A stretch of DNA of 64,000 nucleotides from Aphrophora alni (GCA_963513935.1 OY740771.1:11871138-11935137); one strand, 5' to 3'. Positions 10,764 to 23,698 are shown, numbered from the stretch's first letter. Made by a program: numbers and translations. Notes: generated by a model not told the origin, from the letters alone.

Positions 10764-11079
10764 GAAAGTAACGTGGAATGGTTGTGCCAAGTTGGGAGAG
10801 AGGAAATTGAGCCGGTTGAATATATAGGCAGAAATTACACTCTTTTTTTCGACGTTTTGGAGTTTCAGATCTTTTAGCATCTATGTTGAAAGCCGGTTGT
10901 TTGTTTGTTTGTCATCTATGTTGTTTGTTTGATTGTTTTTTTTTTATTTACGAAATCTTTTTTTAAATAATTTCTAAATTACTGTAATTCCTATTATTGG
11001 AAATTTATACTACACAAACATTTCTGCGTATATTTAAGCTGATAAATTCCCACAGACAGTCTTTATGCCTATGTATCCT

Positions 11080-11275
11080 TTGGAGGTCACTATAGCAAGT
11101 CCGAAGGTCCTTATCTAGATCTACAACTTCTTTCAAGTAGTCTTGAATCCATTTTACCTTTCCTATTGATTCTCTGTTGACTATAACTATTGTCTCTTCC
11201 CACCCTGACACTGTTAGAGAGTATTCGAGGGCTTGAGGTCTTTATTGTAAATCCTTCACCTTTAAAGAACAAACG
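11080..11275 (+). repeat. Dispersed repeat family A copy (diverged)
   Basis: It holds AGCAAGTCCGAAGGTCCTTA, TCTAGATCTAC, CCACCCTGACACTGTTAGAG, GTATTCGAGGGCTTGAGGTC and TTTATTGTAAAT in family order. The 68-codon minus ORF over this region is incidental. Confidence 0.55.
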
Positions 11276-11446
11276 TATATTAATATATTTCCTATATTTA
11301 TTAATGTAAATGTGAGTATTTTACAATGAAATAAATAATACATAAAATACAGTATGTAGTGAATTTTGAATACATAAATTCATTCCCTTCCATTTGCGTC
11401 TAACGCAAAACGTGAAGAAAGTATTTCAATGAATTTATTGTAGTTT

Positions 11447-11823
11447 ATCTTTCAAAGGAGAACATTTATATTATGAAATTTTCAGCCGCGAAGAAAAGAA
11501 AAAGGAAACAACCCCCTCCTGTATTTCTTGGTTACGACATTTTCCTAATGGTAGATCATTACAACCCTGAAGGTAATCTCTTTCTTCCCTTTGACAGATA
11601 AAAATATATAATAAATCATTGAAGGGTGGGGGGATGAAGGGAGCCTATTAGTTCGCTGAATATCGTATCTGGAAGGAAGGAACCAGCGATCGACTGAGAC
11701 GCTGTTGATATGGCGTTCATATTTCAGCTCCTGTCTCACAGTTCTTTGCATACCTTATCGATATCTCGAACCCCCCGCTCCATCCCTATGAAATTAGTCG
11801 ATACCTGAATAATACATTTTCTG
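11447..11823. repeat. Dispersed 380-bp repeat, copy 2 (pair with 2484-2864)
   Basis: This copy is nearly identical to 2484-2864 through its central 300 bp. A few substitutions and a short indel near CGAACCCCC separate them. High identity over non-coding sequence suggests recent duplication or transposition, or sequence conservation. Confidence 0.8.
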
Positions 11824-14059
11824 GAGAAAGTATTCGATAAATGTATCGCTTGTTCTCATCGTGGTTCATTTAACTCAATTCGATAAAATCACATGTACGT
11901 ACCGTAATAATATAGTACGTGTTGAGGTTAAGATGACCTCCACTTAATATGAAATAATTATTTCTTATAGAATATTTTTAACATAAACCAGAAGCATTGA
12001 TAAAAATCAGCGTTTCTAGTTTTTAATTATTTTAATTCCGGTTCAAAGAAAATATAAAAACAAACTACAAAATAAATCAAAAATTGGAACAAACAAAAAA
12101 AGAAGTAAATATAATTATAAATCAAATGTAAATAATATAACCTAAACTAAATTATAACTTCTTTCAAAAGAAGGAAAACTAAAACTTAAATATGTTTTTT
12201 ACGTAAAAATTTAAAATATTAATTGATCCAATAAACTCGAGTCGCCTACCCGAGTGTAGCGAGTCGAGGTTTCTACAAATTTGTACAGCTATGAAGCCTA
12301 ACCTAACCTAACCTAACCTAGACACTGACACGAGCGGAGATTGTTTAAGTTCAAACATCTAGCTGTGATACACAATTGAGAAGTTTATAAAACAAGTGTA
12401 CACTATACTACGTTATATTCTCTTATTAAAAAAAAAAATAAAGTCCCACCTTTTAACCCCCCTTAAAAAGCGAGCAAATGTTTTTACTCCATAAAACGTG
12501 AAAGGTTTAGTTACCCAATGAGGTTTGGGTAAAGTTAGTAGTTTTCCTCTCTATTCATTCAGAAATTACCGATGATTGCAAGACTTTTTCCCCTGTGTAT
12601 TTATATTATTATACTTGCTATCGGGACAGCGAAAGTAATTTCAAATATATTATATTAAAATATGATTAGTAACAAAGTGAAAATGGACACAACGTGCCCA
12701 CAAACTATATTTTGTTAAAATCGGCCCATGTGTTTACAGATGTCATTCCAAATCCACTTTTTTGTCGATTTTTTAACTCATTACATAACTCTCTTTGTGC
12801 TATACATATATATAAAGTTTATATATATACATGAGAGAAACTTTTTTCTTAATACCGTGTGTACCACAAAATTACATCCCAAAAATGCACAAAATTTCAA
12901 ACGTTCAAGCGCCTCTAACTCCTAAGCGAATAGGTTTATCTAAAAACACCCGAGAATAAAAAAAGTTAAAAAATTTGGTGTAAAATCCATAATCTATTTT
13001 TTACACAAAGTGTAAGAATAGAGAGTTCCATAAGGAATTTCAAATGCAGCTGCTGCTATAATTTAAAGTCACCCGTTTGAATTTTTTTGATAAAAGTTTA
13101 CGAGATATCAATGTGTTAGCAATAAAATAAGTATATTGTACATCTCGTTTAAAATCTCCACCAGGAATTTTGGAACACCTTGTATATGTAAATTAAATCA
13201 CAAAATAGTATAAAACTACTCCGATCCTACTGCAAGTACCTTGTTTATAATGGACATTGTTTCCATAAAGACAAAATTCATTCAGTTACAACTTTAGTTA
13301 CAATAATTGATTGCGGCGAACGTCTGTTCTCTACAGTTCGGCTTGTGAACCATTCTAGATAACCGTCACTGGATCGTAGGCGTTGGGTTTTTCCGTGTGT
13401 GTTGCTCCGTCATCATTAGTAAAGATATTAAACCAAACACAAAAAGAATCGATAATTATGGAAGTATTAGATTGTTTGACATCTGATATTATTTCTTTTA
13501 AATTTTCTAAGATAAGCTTAACCAAACTAATGATAGGAACGGGGCTTTTTACTCTGATAACACTGCATTTTGATAGCCTATTGACTTTTCTACTAAACTG
13601 TAATCTAACCTAAAGGGGCAATGTTTCAGTTAACTTTTATCACTGATGATAAGATCCTTAACAATAACAGACTATATTAAGATATTGTTGACCGTCTGCC
13701 AACTTTGTGGAAAGGATGTTGTTTAGAATAACATCTTTTAAAATAAATACGAATCAATACATGGTTTTTGCTTTGAGAAGGTAATTTTATAGATTAAGTC
13801 GAAGTTGGAAAAATTTTCTCACGCATCCATAAACAAGAAATAGTGACATTCTTTTAAAAAAAGTGAGAAGGAAGAAATTATAATTTTCTATATCAAATTG
13901 TCATTCAACAAGAGAGGTTGGTACAAAAGTGGGAAAGAAATAGCTTAAGTTGATATGAAGTAGAAACGAAGTCCAACAGCAGTCTGGAGAACGTAAAATA
14001 TTATTTGAAATAAAAATAAAGCTCAACGGTGGGAAGAACGTCGTCATATAATATGACTA
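11824..14059. other. AT-rich intergenic DNA, no gene recognised
   Basis: A short CCTAA run lies at 12297-12320. At about 12940-13170 there is a diverged stretch with family B features (CACAAAGTGTAAGAATAGAG and, at its end, GGAACACCTTGTATATG, which resembles the family's ACAGGGTG-type terminus in reverse). The short ORFs here (12728-12925, 13383-13613) have no supporting evidence. Confidence 0.35.
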
Positions 14060-17000
14060 GTTAAGAAAACATTTCAAGGAATACTAGGAAAAGAGAAGCT
14101 TAATGGAAGGCCATAAAAGAATCGTTAAGCATATATTTCAAGGAAGACCAGGAGAAGAGAGGCCTTAGTGGAAGGCTATACAAGAATAGTTAAGAAAACA
14201 TTCCAAAGAATACTAGGAGAAGAGAGGCTTAATGGAAGGCTATAAAAGAATAGTTAAGAAAACATTCCAAAGAATACTAGGAGAAGAGAGGCTTAGTGGA
14301 AGGCTATAAAAGAATAGTTAAGAATATATTCCAAGGAATACTAGGAGAAGAGAGACTTAGTGGAAGGCTATAAAAGAATAGTTAAGAAAATATTCCAAAG
14401 AATACTAGGAGAAGAGAGGCCTTAGTGGAAGGCTATACAAGAATAGTTAAGAAAACATTCCAAAGAATACTAGAAGAAGGGAGGCTTAATGGAGGGCTAT
14501 AAAAGAATAGTTAAGAAAACATTCCAAAGAATACTAGAAGAAGGGAGGCTTAATGGAGGGCTATAAAAGAATAGTTAAGAAAACATTCCAAAGAATACTA
14601 GAAGAAGAGAGGCTTAATGGAGGGCTATAAAAGAATAGTTAAGAAAACATTCCAAAGAATACTAGGAGAAGAGAGGCTTAATGGAGGGCTATAAAAGAAT
14701 AGTTAAGAAAACATTCCAAAGAATACTAGAAGAAGGGAGGCTTAATGGAGGGCTATAAAAGAATAGTTAAGAAAACATTCCAAAGAATACTAGAAGAAGG
14801 GAGGCTTAATGGAGGGCTATAAAAGAATAGTTAAGAAAACATTCCAAAGAATACTAGAAGAAGAGAGGCTTAATGGAGGGCTATAAAAGAATAGTTAAGA
14901 AAACATTCCAAAGAATACTAGAAGAAGGGAGGCTTAATGGAGGGCTATAAAAGAATAGTTAAGAAAACATTCCAAAGAATACTAGAAGAAGAGAGGCTTA
15001 ATGGAGGGCTATAAAAGAATAGTTAAGAAAACATTCCAAAGAATACTAGGAGAAGAGAGGCTTAATGGAGGGCTATAAAAGAATAGTTAAGAAAACATTC
15101 CAAAGAATACTAGAAGAAGGGAGGCTTAATGGAGGGCTATAAAAGAATAGTTAAGAAAACATTCCAAAGAATACTAGAAGAAGGGAGGCTTAATGGAGGG
15201 CTATAAAAGAATAGTTAAGAAAACATTCCAAAGAATACTAGGAGAAGAGAGGCTTAGTGGAAGGCTATAAAAGAATAGTTAAGAAAACATTCCAAAGAAT
15301 ACTAGGAGAAGAGAGGCTTAGTGGAAGGCCATAAAAGAATAGTTAAGAAAATATTCCAAGGAAGACCAGGAGAAGAGTGGCTTAGTGGAAGGCTATAAAA
15401 GAATAGTTAAGAAAACATTCCAAAGAATACTAGAAGAAGGGAGGCTTAATGGAGGGCTATAAAAGAATAGTTAAGAAAACATTCCAAAGAATACTAGAAG
15501 AAGGGAGGCTTAATGGAGGGCTATAAAAGAATAGTTAAGAAAACATTCCAAAGAATACTAGGAGAAGAGAGGCTTAATGGAAGGCTATAAAAGAATAGTT
15601 AAGAAAATATTCCAAAGAATACTAGGAGAAGAGAGGCCTTAGTGGAAGGCTATACAAGAATAGTTAAGAAAACATTCCAAAGAATACTAGAAGAAGGGAG
15701 GCTTAATGGAGGGCTATAAAAGAATAGTTAAGAAAACATTCCAAAGAATACTAGAAGAAGGGAGGCTTAATGGAGGGCTATAAAAGAATAGTTAAGAAAA
15801 CATTCCAAAGAATACTAGAAGAAGAGAGGCTTAATGGAGGGCTATAAAAGAATAGTTAAGAAAACATTCCAAAGAATACTAGGAGAAGAGAGGCTTAATG
15901 GAGGGCTATAAAAGAATAGTTAAGAAAACATTCCAAAGAATACTAGAAGAAGGGAGGCTTAATGGAGGGCTATAAAAGAATAGTTAAGAAAACATTCCAA
16001 AGAATACTAGAAGAAGGGAGGCTTAATGGAGGGCTATAAAAGAATAGTTAAGAAAACATTCCAAAGAATACTAGAAGAAGGGAGGCTTAATGGAGGGCTA
16101 TAAAAGAATAGTTAAGAAAACATTCCAAAGAATACTAGGAGAAGAGAGGCTTAATGGAGGGCTATAAAAGAATAGTTAAGAAAACATTCCAAAGAATACT
16201 AGAAGAAGGGAGGCTTAATGGAGGGCTATAAAAGAATAGTTAAGAAAACATTCCAAAGAATACTAGAAGAAGGGAGGCTTAATGGAGGGCTATAAAAGAA
16301 TAGTTAAGAAAACATTCCAAAGAATACTAGAAGAAGGGAGGCTTAATGGAGGGCTATAAAAGAATAGTTAAGAAAACATTCCAAAGAATACTAGGAGAAG
16401 AGAGGCTTAATGGAGGGCTATAAAAGAATAGTTAAGAAAACATTCCAAAGAATACTAGAAGAAGGGAGGCTTAATGGAGGGCTATAAAAGAATAGTTAAG
16501 AAAACATTCCAAAGAATACTAGAAGAAGGGAGGCTTAATGGAGGGCTATAAAAGAATAGTTAAGAAAACATTCCAAAGAATACTAGAAGAAGGGAGGCTT
16601 AATGGAGGGCTATAAAAGAATAGTTAAGAAAACATTCCAAAGAATACTAGGAGAAGAGAGGCTTAATGGAGGGCTATAAAAGAATAGTTAAGAAAACATT
16701 CCAAAGAATACTAGAAGAAGGGAGGCTTAATGGAGGGCTATAAAAGAATAGTTAAGAAAACATTCCAAAGAATACTAGAAGAAGGGAGGCTTAATGGAGG
16801 GCTATAAAAGAATACTTAAGAAAACATTCCAAAGAATACTAGGAGAAGAGAGGCTTAATGGAAGGCTATAAAAGAATAGTTAAGAAAATATTCCAAAGAA
16901 TACTAGGAGAAGAGAGGCCTTAGTGGAAGGCTATACAAGAATAGTTAAGAAAACATTCCAAAGAATACTAGGAGAAGAGAGGCTTAATGGAAGGCTATAA

Positions 17001-18406
17001 AAGAATAGTTAAGAAAATATTCCAAAGAATACTAGAAGAAGGGAGGCTTAATGGAGGGCTATAAAAGAATAGTTAAGAAAACATTCCAAAGAATACTAGA
17101 AGAAGGGAGGCTTAATGGAGGGCTATAAAAGAATAGTTAAGAAAACATTCCAAAGAATACTAGAAGAAGGGAGGCTTAATGGAGGGCTATAAAAGAATAG
17201 TTAAGAAAACATTCCAAAGAATACTAGAAGAAGGGAGGCTTAATGGAGGGCTATAAAAGAATAGTTAAGAAAACATTCCAAAGAATACTAGAAGAAGGGA
17301 GGCTTAATGGAGGGCTATAAAAGAATAGTTAAGAAAACATTCCAAAGAATACTAGAAGAAGGGAGGCTTAATGGAGGGCTATAAAAGAATAGTTAAGAAA
17401 ACATTCCAAAGAATACTAGAAGAAGGGAGGCTTAATGGAGGGCTATAAAAGAATAGTTAAGAAAACATTCCAAAGAATACTAGAAGAAGAGAGGCTTAAT
17501 GGAGGGCTATAAAAGAATAGTTAAGAAAACATTCCAAAGAATACTAGGAGAAGAGAGGCTTAATGGAGGGCTATAAAAGAATAGTTAAGAAAACATTCCA
17601 AAGAATACTAGAAGAAGGGAGGCTTAATGGAGGGCTATAAAAGAATAGTTAAGAAAACATTCCAAAGAATACTAGAAGAAGGGAGGCTTAATGGAGGGCT
17701 ATAAAAGAATAGTTAAGAAAACATTCCAAAGAATACTAGAAGAAGGGAGGCTTAATGGAGGGCTATAAAAGAATAGTTAAGAAAACATTCCAAAGAATAC
17801 TAGAAGAAGGGAGGCTTAATGGAGGGCTATAAAAGAATAGTTAAGAAAACATTCCAAAGAATACTAGAAGAAGGGAGGCTTAATGGAGGGCTATAAAAGA
17901 ATAGTTAAGAAAACATTCCAAAGAATACTAGAAGAAGGGAGGCTTAATGGAGGGCTATAAAAGAATAGTTAAGAAAACATTCCAAAGAATACTAGAAGAA
18001 GGGAGGCTTAATGGAGGGCTATAAAAGAATAGTTAAGAAAACATTCCAAAGAATACTAGAAGAAGGGAGGCTTAATGGAGGGCTATAAAAGAATAGTTAA
18101 GAAAACATTCCAAAGAATACTAGAAGAAGGGAGGCTTAATGGAGGGCTATAAAAGAATAGTTAAGAAAACATTCCAAGGAATACTAGGAGAAGGGAGACT
18201 TAGTGGAAGGCTATAATAGAATAGTTAAGAAAATATTCCAAGAAAGACTAGAAAAAGAGAGGCTTAGTGTAAGGCCCTAAAAGAATAGTTAAGAAAATAT
18301 TTCAAGCAAGACCAGAAGAGAGGTTTAGTGGAAGGCCCTAAAAGAATAGTTAAGAAAATATTCCAAGGAAGACCAGAAAAGAGGCTTAGTGTAAGGCCCT
18401 AAAAGA
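14060..18406 (+). repeat. 64-bp minisatellite array, about 68 copies
   Basis: The tandem unit is 64 bp. A representative unit runs GTTAAGAAAACATTCCAAAG, AATACTAGAAGAAGGGAGGC, TTAATGGAGGGCTATAAAAG, AATA. Central copies are almost identical, while copies at both edges (14060-14400 and 18170-18406) diverge, as expected from unequal exchange. Three main variants alternate (AGAAGAAGGG, AGAAGAAGAG, AGGAGAAGAG). A rarer 65-bp variant with GGCCTTAGTGG and CTATACAAG recurs near 14160 and at 14418, 15635 and 16916. The last three are 19 and 20 units apart, which indicates higher-order duplication. No frame stays open, because each unit carries TAA/TAG. Confidence 0.97.
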
Positions 18407-19209
18407 CTGTGTTGAGCTGTCTTGTAAATGCCGTTGCTGGCGAAACCATGGTCGGCAAGACTCAATAAAATTGTAGATTTAACTAAATATTGTGTTTGTT
18501 TTTTCATTAAAATGGAGTTCTACCAAGTACCTTCGGTCAATAGTGTAAATCGTAGATAAGGTTTATGTGGAAAGTTGGATAAAAAGTTATGCTTTTATCA
18601 ACGTTCAAAATTAAATAGAGCCAAGTTAGTTTCGTTTGTGGGATATATTCATACTAATAGTAAATAGTATTTTATTTAAATCCCAGCTCTTTTAACTGTT
18701 CAGTCGAGGTTCCATTTTGATATTCTTGTTATTGTACTTGAACTGTACATTTTCTTACTACAATTATTTAACTCACAAGTTTGGGTTAGAAACCTTCACA
18801 TTGAACAAAATAAAAATTTTATTGGAATCGGTATAGCGGATATTGAGGAATTAGGAATTTTAAAATAACTCTATGGACGGTTTTGTTTTTGTTTTTAACT
18901 GTAAGTCCAGTTTCTGAGCCTCCATCCGTCATAGAGATAGGGAATTAGTATGTAAAATAATTTACAATCAGTTCATCTTAGAGTTCCTATAAACTTTAAA
19001 CATTCTAGGAAATTGTTTAATGATTGCAAAATGTTATGCAATTTCTGTTAGACACTTTCTTCCTTATTAATGTATTAAATCGTTGTATCGATTCCAAAAT
19101 GGATAGTTCACATAGCACTAAAACAGTAGGAATTATAACTATTACACATTAACAATACCATAACTTTTTGATTTTGTTTTCTCTCACTTAAGAATACTTA
19201 AGAAGTTAA
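18407..19209. other. Intergenic DNA, no gene recognised
   Basis: Unique-looking AT-rich sequence lies between the 64-bp array and a family A copy. No repeat, RNA gene or supported ORF was seen. The 60-codon minus ORF at 18325-18507 overlaps the array edge and is incidental. Confidence 0.4.
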
Positions 19210-19430
19210 ATCAGGTTTGGCAATCTTTAACGTCTTATCTAGATCAACACATTTTTTTCGTTTAGTCTTGGGTTAGATCCCTTTCATATCAGCTATCTCC
19301 AACACTTGTTTATTTCCGACCCTGACGCGATTGAGTAGTTGAGAGCAAGGGGTCTTTATTTTATACTCTATTCTTCCTTTTTTTTATAAGGCGATGATGA
19401 CCAAAAGGTTTTTTACCTTTAAGTAACAAA
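19210..19430 (+). repeat. Dispersed repeat family A copy
   Basis: It holds TTTGGCAATC, TATCTAGATCAACA, AGTCTTGGGTTAGATCCCTT, CCGACCCTGACGCGATTGAG, GGTCTTTATTTTATACTCTA and ATAAGGCGATGATGACCAAA in order. Confidence 0.75.
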
Positions 19431-19462
19431 GAAAATAAAAATAAAATTTCTAAATTTTTGTT

Positions 19463-19652
19463 TAAAAACCCACTTTTCTAAAAAAAAGAAAGAAATAAAA
19501 ATAAAAAACAAAACAAAAACACTTAGTAGTAAGTACTAATTCTAATGTAAATTACAAAGTAAAATGTGGGCGCTCCTAAAACTCATAATAAGTGTGTTTT
19601 TTGTTTTTGTTTTTTATCTTTATTTATTTTTTTAGAAAAGTGGGTTTTTAAA
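19463..19652. repeat. Foldback element with A-rich arms
   Basis: The left arm runs AAAAACCCACTTTTCTAAAA followed by A-rich sequence to AAAACACT. The right arm starts AGTGTGTTTTTTG and ends TTTAGAAAAGTGGGTTTTTA. The arms are about 62 bp around a 65-70 nt centre. A third copy of the GTAAAGTGGGTTTTAAAAAA terminus occurs at about 19720. Confidence 0.65.
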
Positions 19653-19789
19653 ATAATTGTTTTAATTTAATTTTTATTTTCTACTTTTTAGTTATATACA
19701 AATACATTTTTTTTTTTTTTGTAAAGTGGGTTTTAAAAAACATGTTTTTATTTTTATTTTTATTCTACAGTTTGGGTTTTAAACTAATA

Positions 19790-20105
19790 TTTTATCTTTC
19801 AATTCGTCGGGCAAATATGATGGCTTTGTTCCGGCAAATGTCAACGTTGAAACTTGGCTGTGATATCATCCCTTCGTATAAATTTCACAAATTTTGTCAC
19901 AAAATTTGTTAATCGCCTTTTCGAACGCTGCCAGACTAGCATTTCCCTCTTGTCGCTGTTGTCGATCACGTTCTAAGCCAACTTGAAGTTCTTCAAGAGT
20001 TTTCACAGCACGGCATTGCGATTTGTGTTGACGATCAGATTGTAAACGCGTTTCGCGTTCTTCTTGGTTTTCATTTGAAAGATGATAACCTACTGCGCAT
20101 TTGTA
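19790..20105 (-). pseudogene. Helitron-type protein fragment (N-terminal region)
   Basis: On the minus strand a frame stays open from about 20105 to an in-frame TGA at 19866-19868, then continues to a TAA near 19785. It encodes NENQEERETRLQSDRQHKS, then LEELQVGLERDRQQRQEG, then FEKAINKFCDKICEIYTKG, the stop, and GTKPSYLPDELKD. Charged repeats of the type 'E-x-x-E-x-R-x-x-R-L-x-x-x-R' followed by a short Cys-containing segment and PSYLPDEL are typical of the region preceding the Rep/helicase part of insect Helitron proteins. This is family knowledge and was not searched. Only this small piece is present and it carries a stop, so it is a remnant. G+C content is markedly higher than in the flanks. 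Confidence 0.55.
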
Positions 20106-21299
20106 CTACCGACCTCATATACTGCCCATGTGTGCTTCTCACTACCTGCTGCATATGTATACTACACACACGTACCTACTGCGCAATTCTGCCTACTGCG
20201 CATGCGTTTTCCCCACCATAACCATGTCTATATAACAATGAATTATTATATTCTCATCCAAAACCAAGATTCAAAATTTGTTATCAACAAGAGCTGTCTT
20301 AAATATAGCTTCCCAGATTTGATAACCGATGTGAAAGCAAACTAAAGAAACTAAAAGCGTTTAAAAAGTAAGGAAACATTAGTTTGAATCAACTCAAATT
20401 ATTGAAATTATGTAGATTTACAAATTTCGCTAAAAACAAAATAAAAGAATGACACAAAAATATAATGACTCAATGAGATGTAAAAACTGATATTAATGTA
20501 GGTTGCAATCGCTTTGACCTTTTGATATACAATCATGCTCCAGATCCAGCGGTCACTTTGTGCACGTGGCCTTGCAACGGAATTGATAACCGACAAGGAA
20601 TAAGTACTGTAGTTAGCCCAAAGGTCGAACCGTGTGTCATTCATATTGATATTTTGAAATGGGATTTAAAAAAAAAATTTTTTTTTTTTACTTTTGCTAA
20701 AATTATAATTACTTTTCACTTTAGTCACGATGAGAGTGAGTGTAAACTAATTACATATTTAAAATTGTTAAATTTTATAGAAGCTTTCTTGAAAATTTAA
20801 AATGATATAATTTAATTCAATATTAGTTTAACTGTTTACTAATTTAATTTATTTAAGAATTGCTGAAAAGGCAAATAGAATTTATATTACGAAGATCGAT
20901 AAAATTAATACATTTTTCCTTACCCAATATACAAAGTATAGCGTATGTTTTCTAAACCTAATCATTTCTGACTAATGTTCACATTTCATGGCCTCGAGAA
21001 AACGAAAAAATAAAGAAATAAAGACCACTTTATCTATCAATACCATTTAACATTTCATTTAGAGGACCTCCTTGTATTCAATTGTATGATGGGGCTGGGT
21101 AAGTACTATGATGACATCCATCAACTAGTTTTATTATATTCATAATAAGAATTTCAGTTTATAATACGAAGGTTTTTTGGTTAAAATTACATTTTGATTA
21201 ACTGTCGGAGATGATATGGCCTAGTCATATGTTTGGTTGAATAATGCCTGCAGAAAATGAGCTACAGCAGTTCACTGTGTAACTTAAAAGAAAAAATTC
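20106..21299. other. Intergenic DNA, no gene recognised
   Basis: CTACTGCGCA recurs three times between 20088 and 20200 in a short irregular repeat next to the Helitron-type remnant and may belong to it. At 21062-21140 there is a copy of the dispersed GGGCTGGGTAAGTAC motif. Short ORFs at 20082-20345 and 20522-20800 have no support. Confidence 0.35.
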
Positions 21300-21755
21300 A
21301 TAAGGTCAAAAATGATAAGATTCAGAGATACAAATTATCAGTGTTGGAAAATGTTTTGTGTTTTAGACAATTATCAAGATATTAAATTTTAAGTTTTTTA
21401 TTTGACTTGCAGAGAAATAAAAAACATTTTTTTGTCGTTAAAAGAAGTAAATATTTTATCTGTTGTAAGTTTTTGTAAAAATAACGAATTTCAAGATATT
21501 TGACTTTATTTAAACTCCTTTCAAAATATTTTTGTTTGTTTTGTTACACCTGTAAAAGTAACATAAATGGGTGTTCCAAAACTGAAATCAATATATTTTA
21601 TATTGCCAATGTTATTTTTATTAAAAAAACAAAATGGTGGATAGATTTAAAAGTTTGTTTTTTCCGAACTGTATTTAAGTGGGTTTGTTTCCCTTTATTT
21701 TCCCAGTAGGACACGTCATGAAAGACCAAGATTTCCGTTTTCGTGAATCACCCTG
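21300..21755 (+). repeat. Family B (palindromic, ACAGGGTG-type) fragment
   Basis: It shares TTAGACAATTATCAAGA, a TTTTTTTGTCGTTAAAAGA block and AAACAAAATGG with 43217-43990. It ends in CACCCTGTATAC, the reverse of the family's ACAGGGTG-like terminus. No open frame of note. Confidence 0.5.
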
Positions 21756-21923
21756 TATACAAAATTAATCATTCCACTAATCGAACAATAAATCGTTTTC
21801 TGTCTACTCACTAAAGAACACATTACTGATTTTAAATCACCAATCACAAGAACGTGAGAGAGGGGGTGATTCCATAACTGTTATCTCTAAGTTTCTACTT
21901 TTTATGCGAAGGAAAACCCAATG

Positions 21924-21927
21924 AAGT
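21924..21927. repeat. 4-bp target site duplication (left)
   Basis: AAGT lies directly before the 5' LTR and again directly after the 3' LTR (32286-32289). A 4-bp duplication fits a Ty3/gypsy-type integrase. Confidence 0.85.
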
Positions 21928-23497
21928 TGTAGCATTTAAATTCAAAAAAACACTTCCGCAATATAACTTCATTAACTCTTGCACATCCAATTTCCGTCCC
22001 TTGACAGATGCTGGCACCTGGCGGCCCGCTCCAAAACCAAGCATCGCCTGATACCTGAACACAAAGTCCATTCGCCGGTCAAGCTAGCTTCTCTAATACC
22101 CGGTCCACAGTCTAGATGTGATAACAACATGGTCTACATTCTGCATCACTCATCTAACAAAAGTTTTTTTTTCTCTCTAACCTTACAAGTCTCATACAAC
22201 ATCATGTTAATTACAGTTTGTGCGTTTTAGTTTAAATAACCTAGTTCAAAAATGTTAAATTAACCATCATTTTTCTCGGTACAAGCTCACGTGAACTGCG
22301 ACAGGATTAACCAGGTACTTCAACCTTACAGATTTTGTCATATTATATATTTTGTTAATTTTTAAAATAATTTGTTAATTATCATGTATTCTTTAAAATA
22401 TGTATTTCATGTTTTATTTAATATTCTATTTTCTTTTGAAACTAAATGATTATAAAAATTTTCTTTTCTTAAAACATCATTTACAAAACCTTGTAAAGGC
22501 ACATTTTAAGTTTTGAACAATTTTGTGAAATAAGTGCAGACTAATGTTGAACATTAAATGATCAGAATATCCTATTGAACATGTCAAATATAAAACAATT
22601 AGAGAAATTTCTTCTAAATCAGAAAATTTCGTTTTATAGACTTTTGAAGAATCTTACAAGTCTTATACAAGCTTTCTTTTAAAACAAAACTATATATATA
22701 AATAAATTTATAATCATCTAAGAAGCTTTTAATTACAATCTTAACGAATTTCTGTGATGCAATTAATTTACTTTAATTTTGACAAATAACCAGATATTTT
22801 CTTCAATAAAGAACATTAATGCTACAACATGTCTGATCTTGCACAGACGCTAAAAGAAACGTGTTTTTTGTTTGCCACAGCCAATATGCTGGTAGGAGAA
22901 ATAGAGAAATTCTTGTCTCATATTGCGCAAACCAGCGAATCATCCTAGCAAGTTTCGTCCTGTTGGCAAAACACGTTTTTGCATCACATAACTTCAGATT
23001 TTCAAGTGCATAAAAGTGATGTCCTTTTTTTTACAGCTGACTTTACTGAACTTTAACTAACTCATATGATTTATGTGCCTAAATTTACTTCCGCAAATAT
23101 GTGTTCCTTCAAACTATTTTCTAGATGTAGACTTTTGTAATTATTTATAAATTATATAACAATTTATTGGGTGGAGCCTGCATGCAATTTTCGGTCCTAA
23201 CAACCTCCAAGAGGTTAGTTTCTAAATTAAAATAATTGACGTCAATTAACAAAATTTCAAAATTCTAAATTATTTTTCCTTTTTTTTTTATTTAAATATA
23301 AATTTATTGGCCAATACAGTTTCTTTTTTTTTTTAAGAAATTTTCAAACCAATTATATTATGTTACTTTAGTTTAGTGATAAACATGTTAACTATAGATA
23401 TGATCTTTCTTGAACTTAAAATATCAAGCTCTTTTATATTTTGTTAATTTCTGTTACTGTTTAAAAGGAAACTATCATCTTATAAACTAAACTAAAA

Positions 23498-23698
23498 GGG
23501 GGGGGATAAGTTTTTTTTTTTTTTTTGAAAATCTTGATTAATTTTTTTTTTAAATTATTATACTTTTACTTTAAGGGCGTATAATCTTTTTTTTTGATTA
23601 ATTATAATTCTGTGAATTATTAAGCTGTGCTCATTGTCTTTTTTTATTGTTAAATTTTTGTAACTATAAACATATATATATAAACTAAAAGGGGGGGG
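23498..23698 (+). repeat. LTR-internal duplication with G8 tracts
   Basis: ATAAACTAAACTAAAA-G8-ATAA (tract 23498-23505) and ATAAACTAAAA-G8-ATAA (tract 23691-23698) are about 193 bp apart. Each is followed by a similar AT-rich segment containing TTGATTAATTTTTTTTT and then AAGGGC. The same arrangement is in the 3' LTR (tracts at about 31777 and 31970). Confidence 0.75.

Noticed and set aside
21979..22230. 83-codon open stretch in the LTR (also at 30258-30509)
   Set aside because: It has no ATG at its start and no domain. Its repetition is due only to LTR identity.
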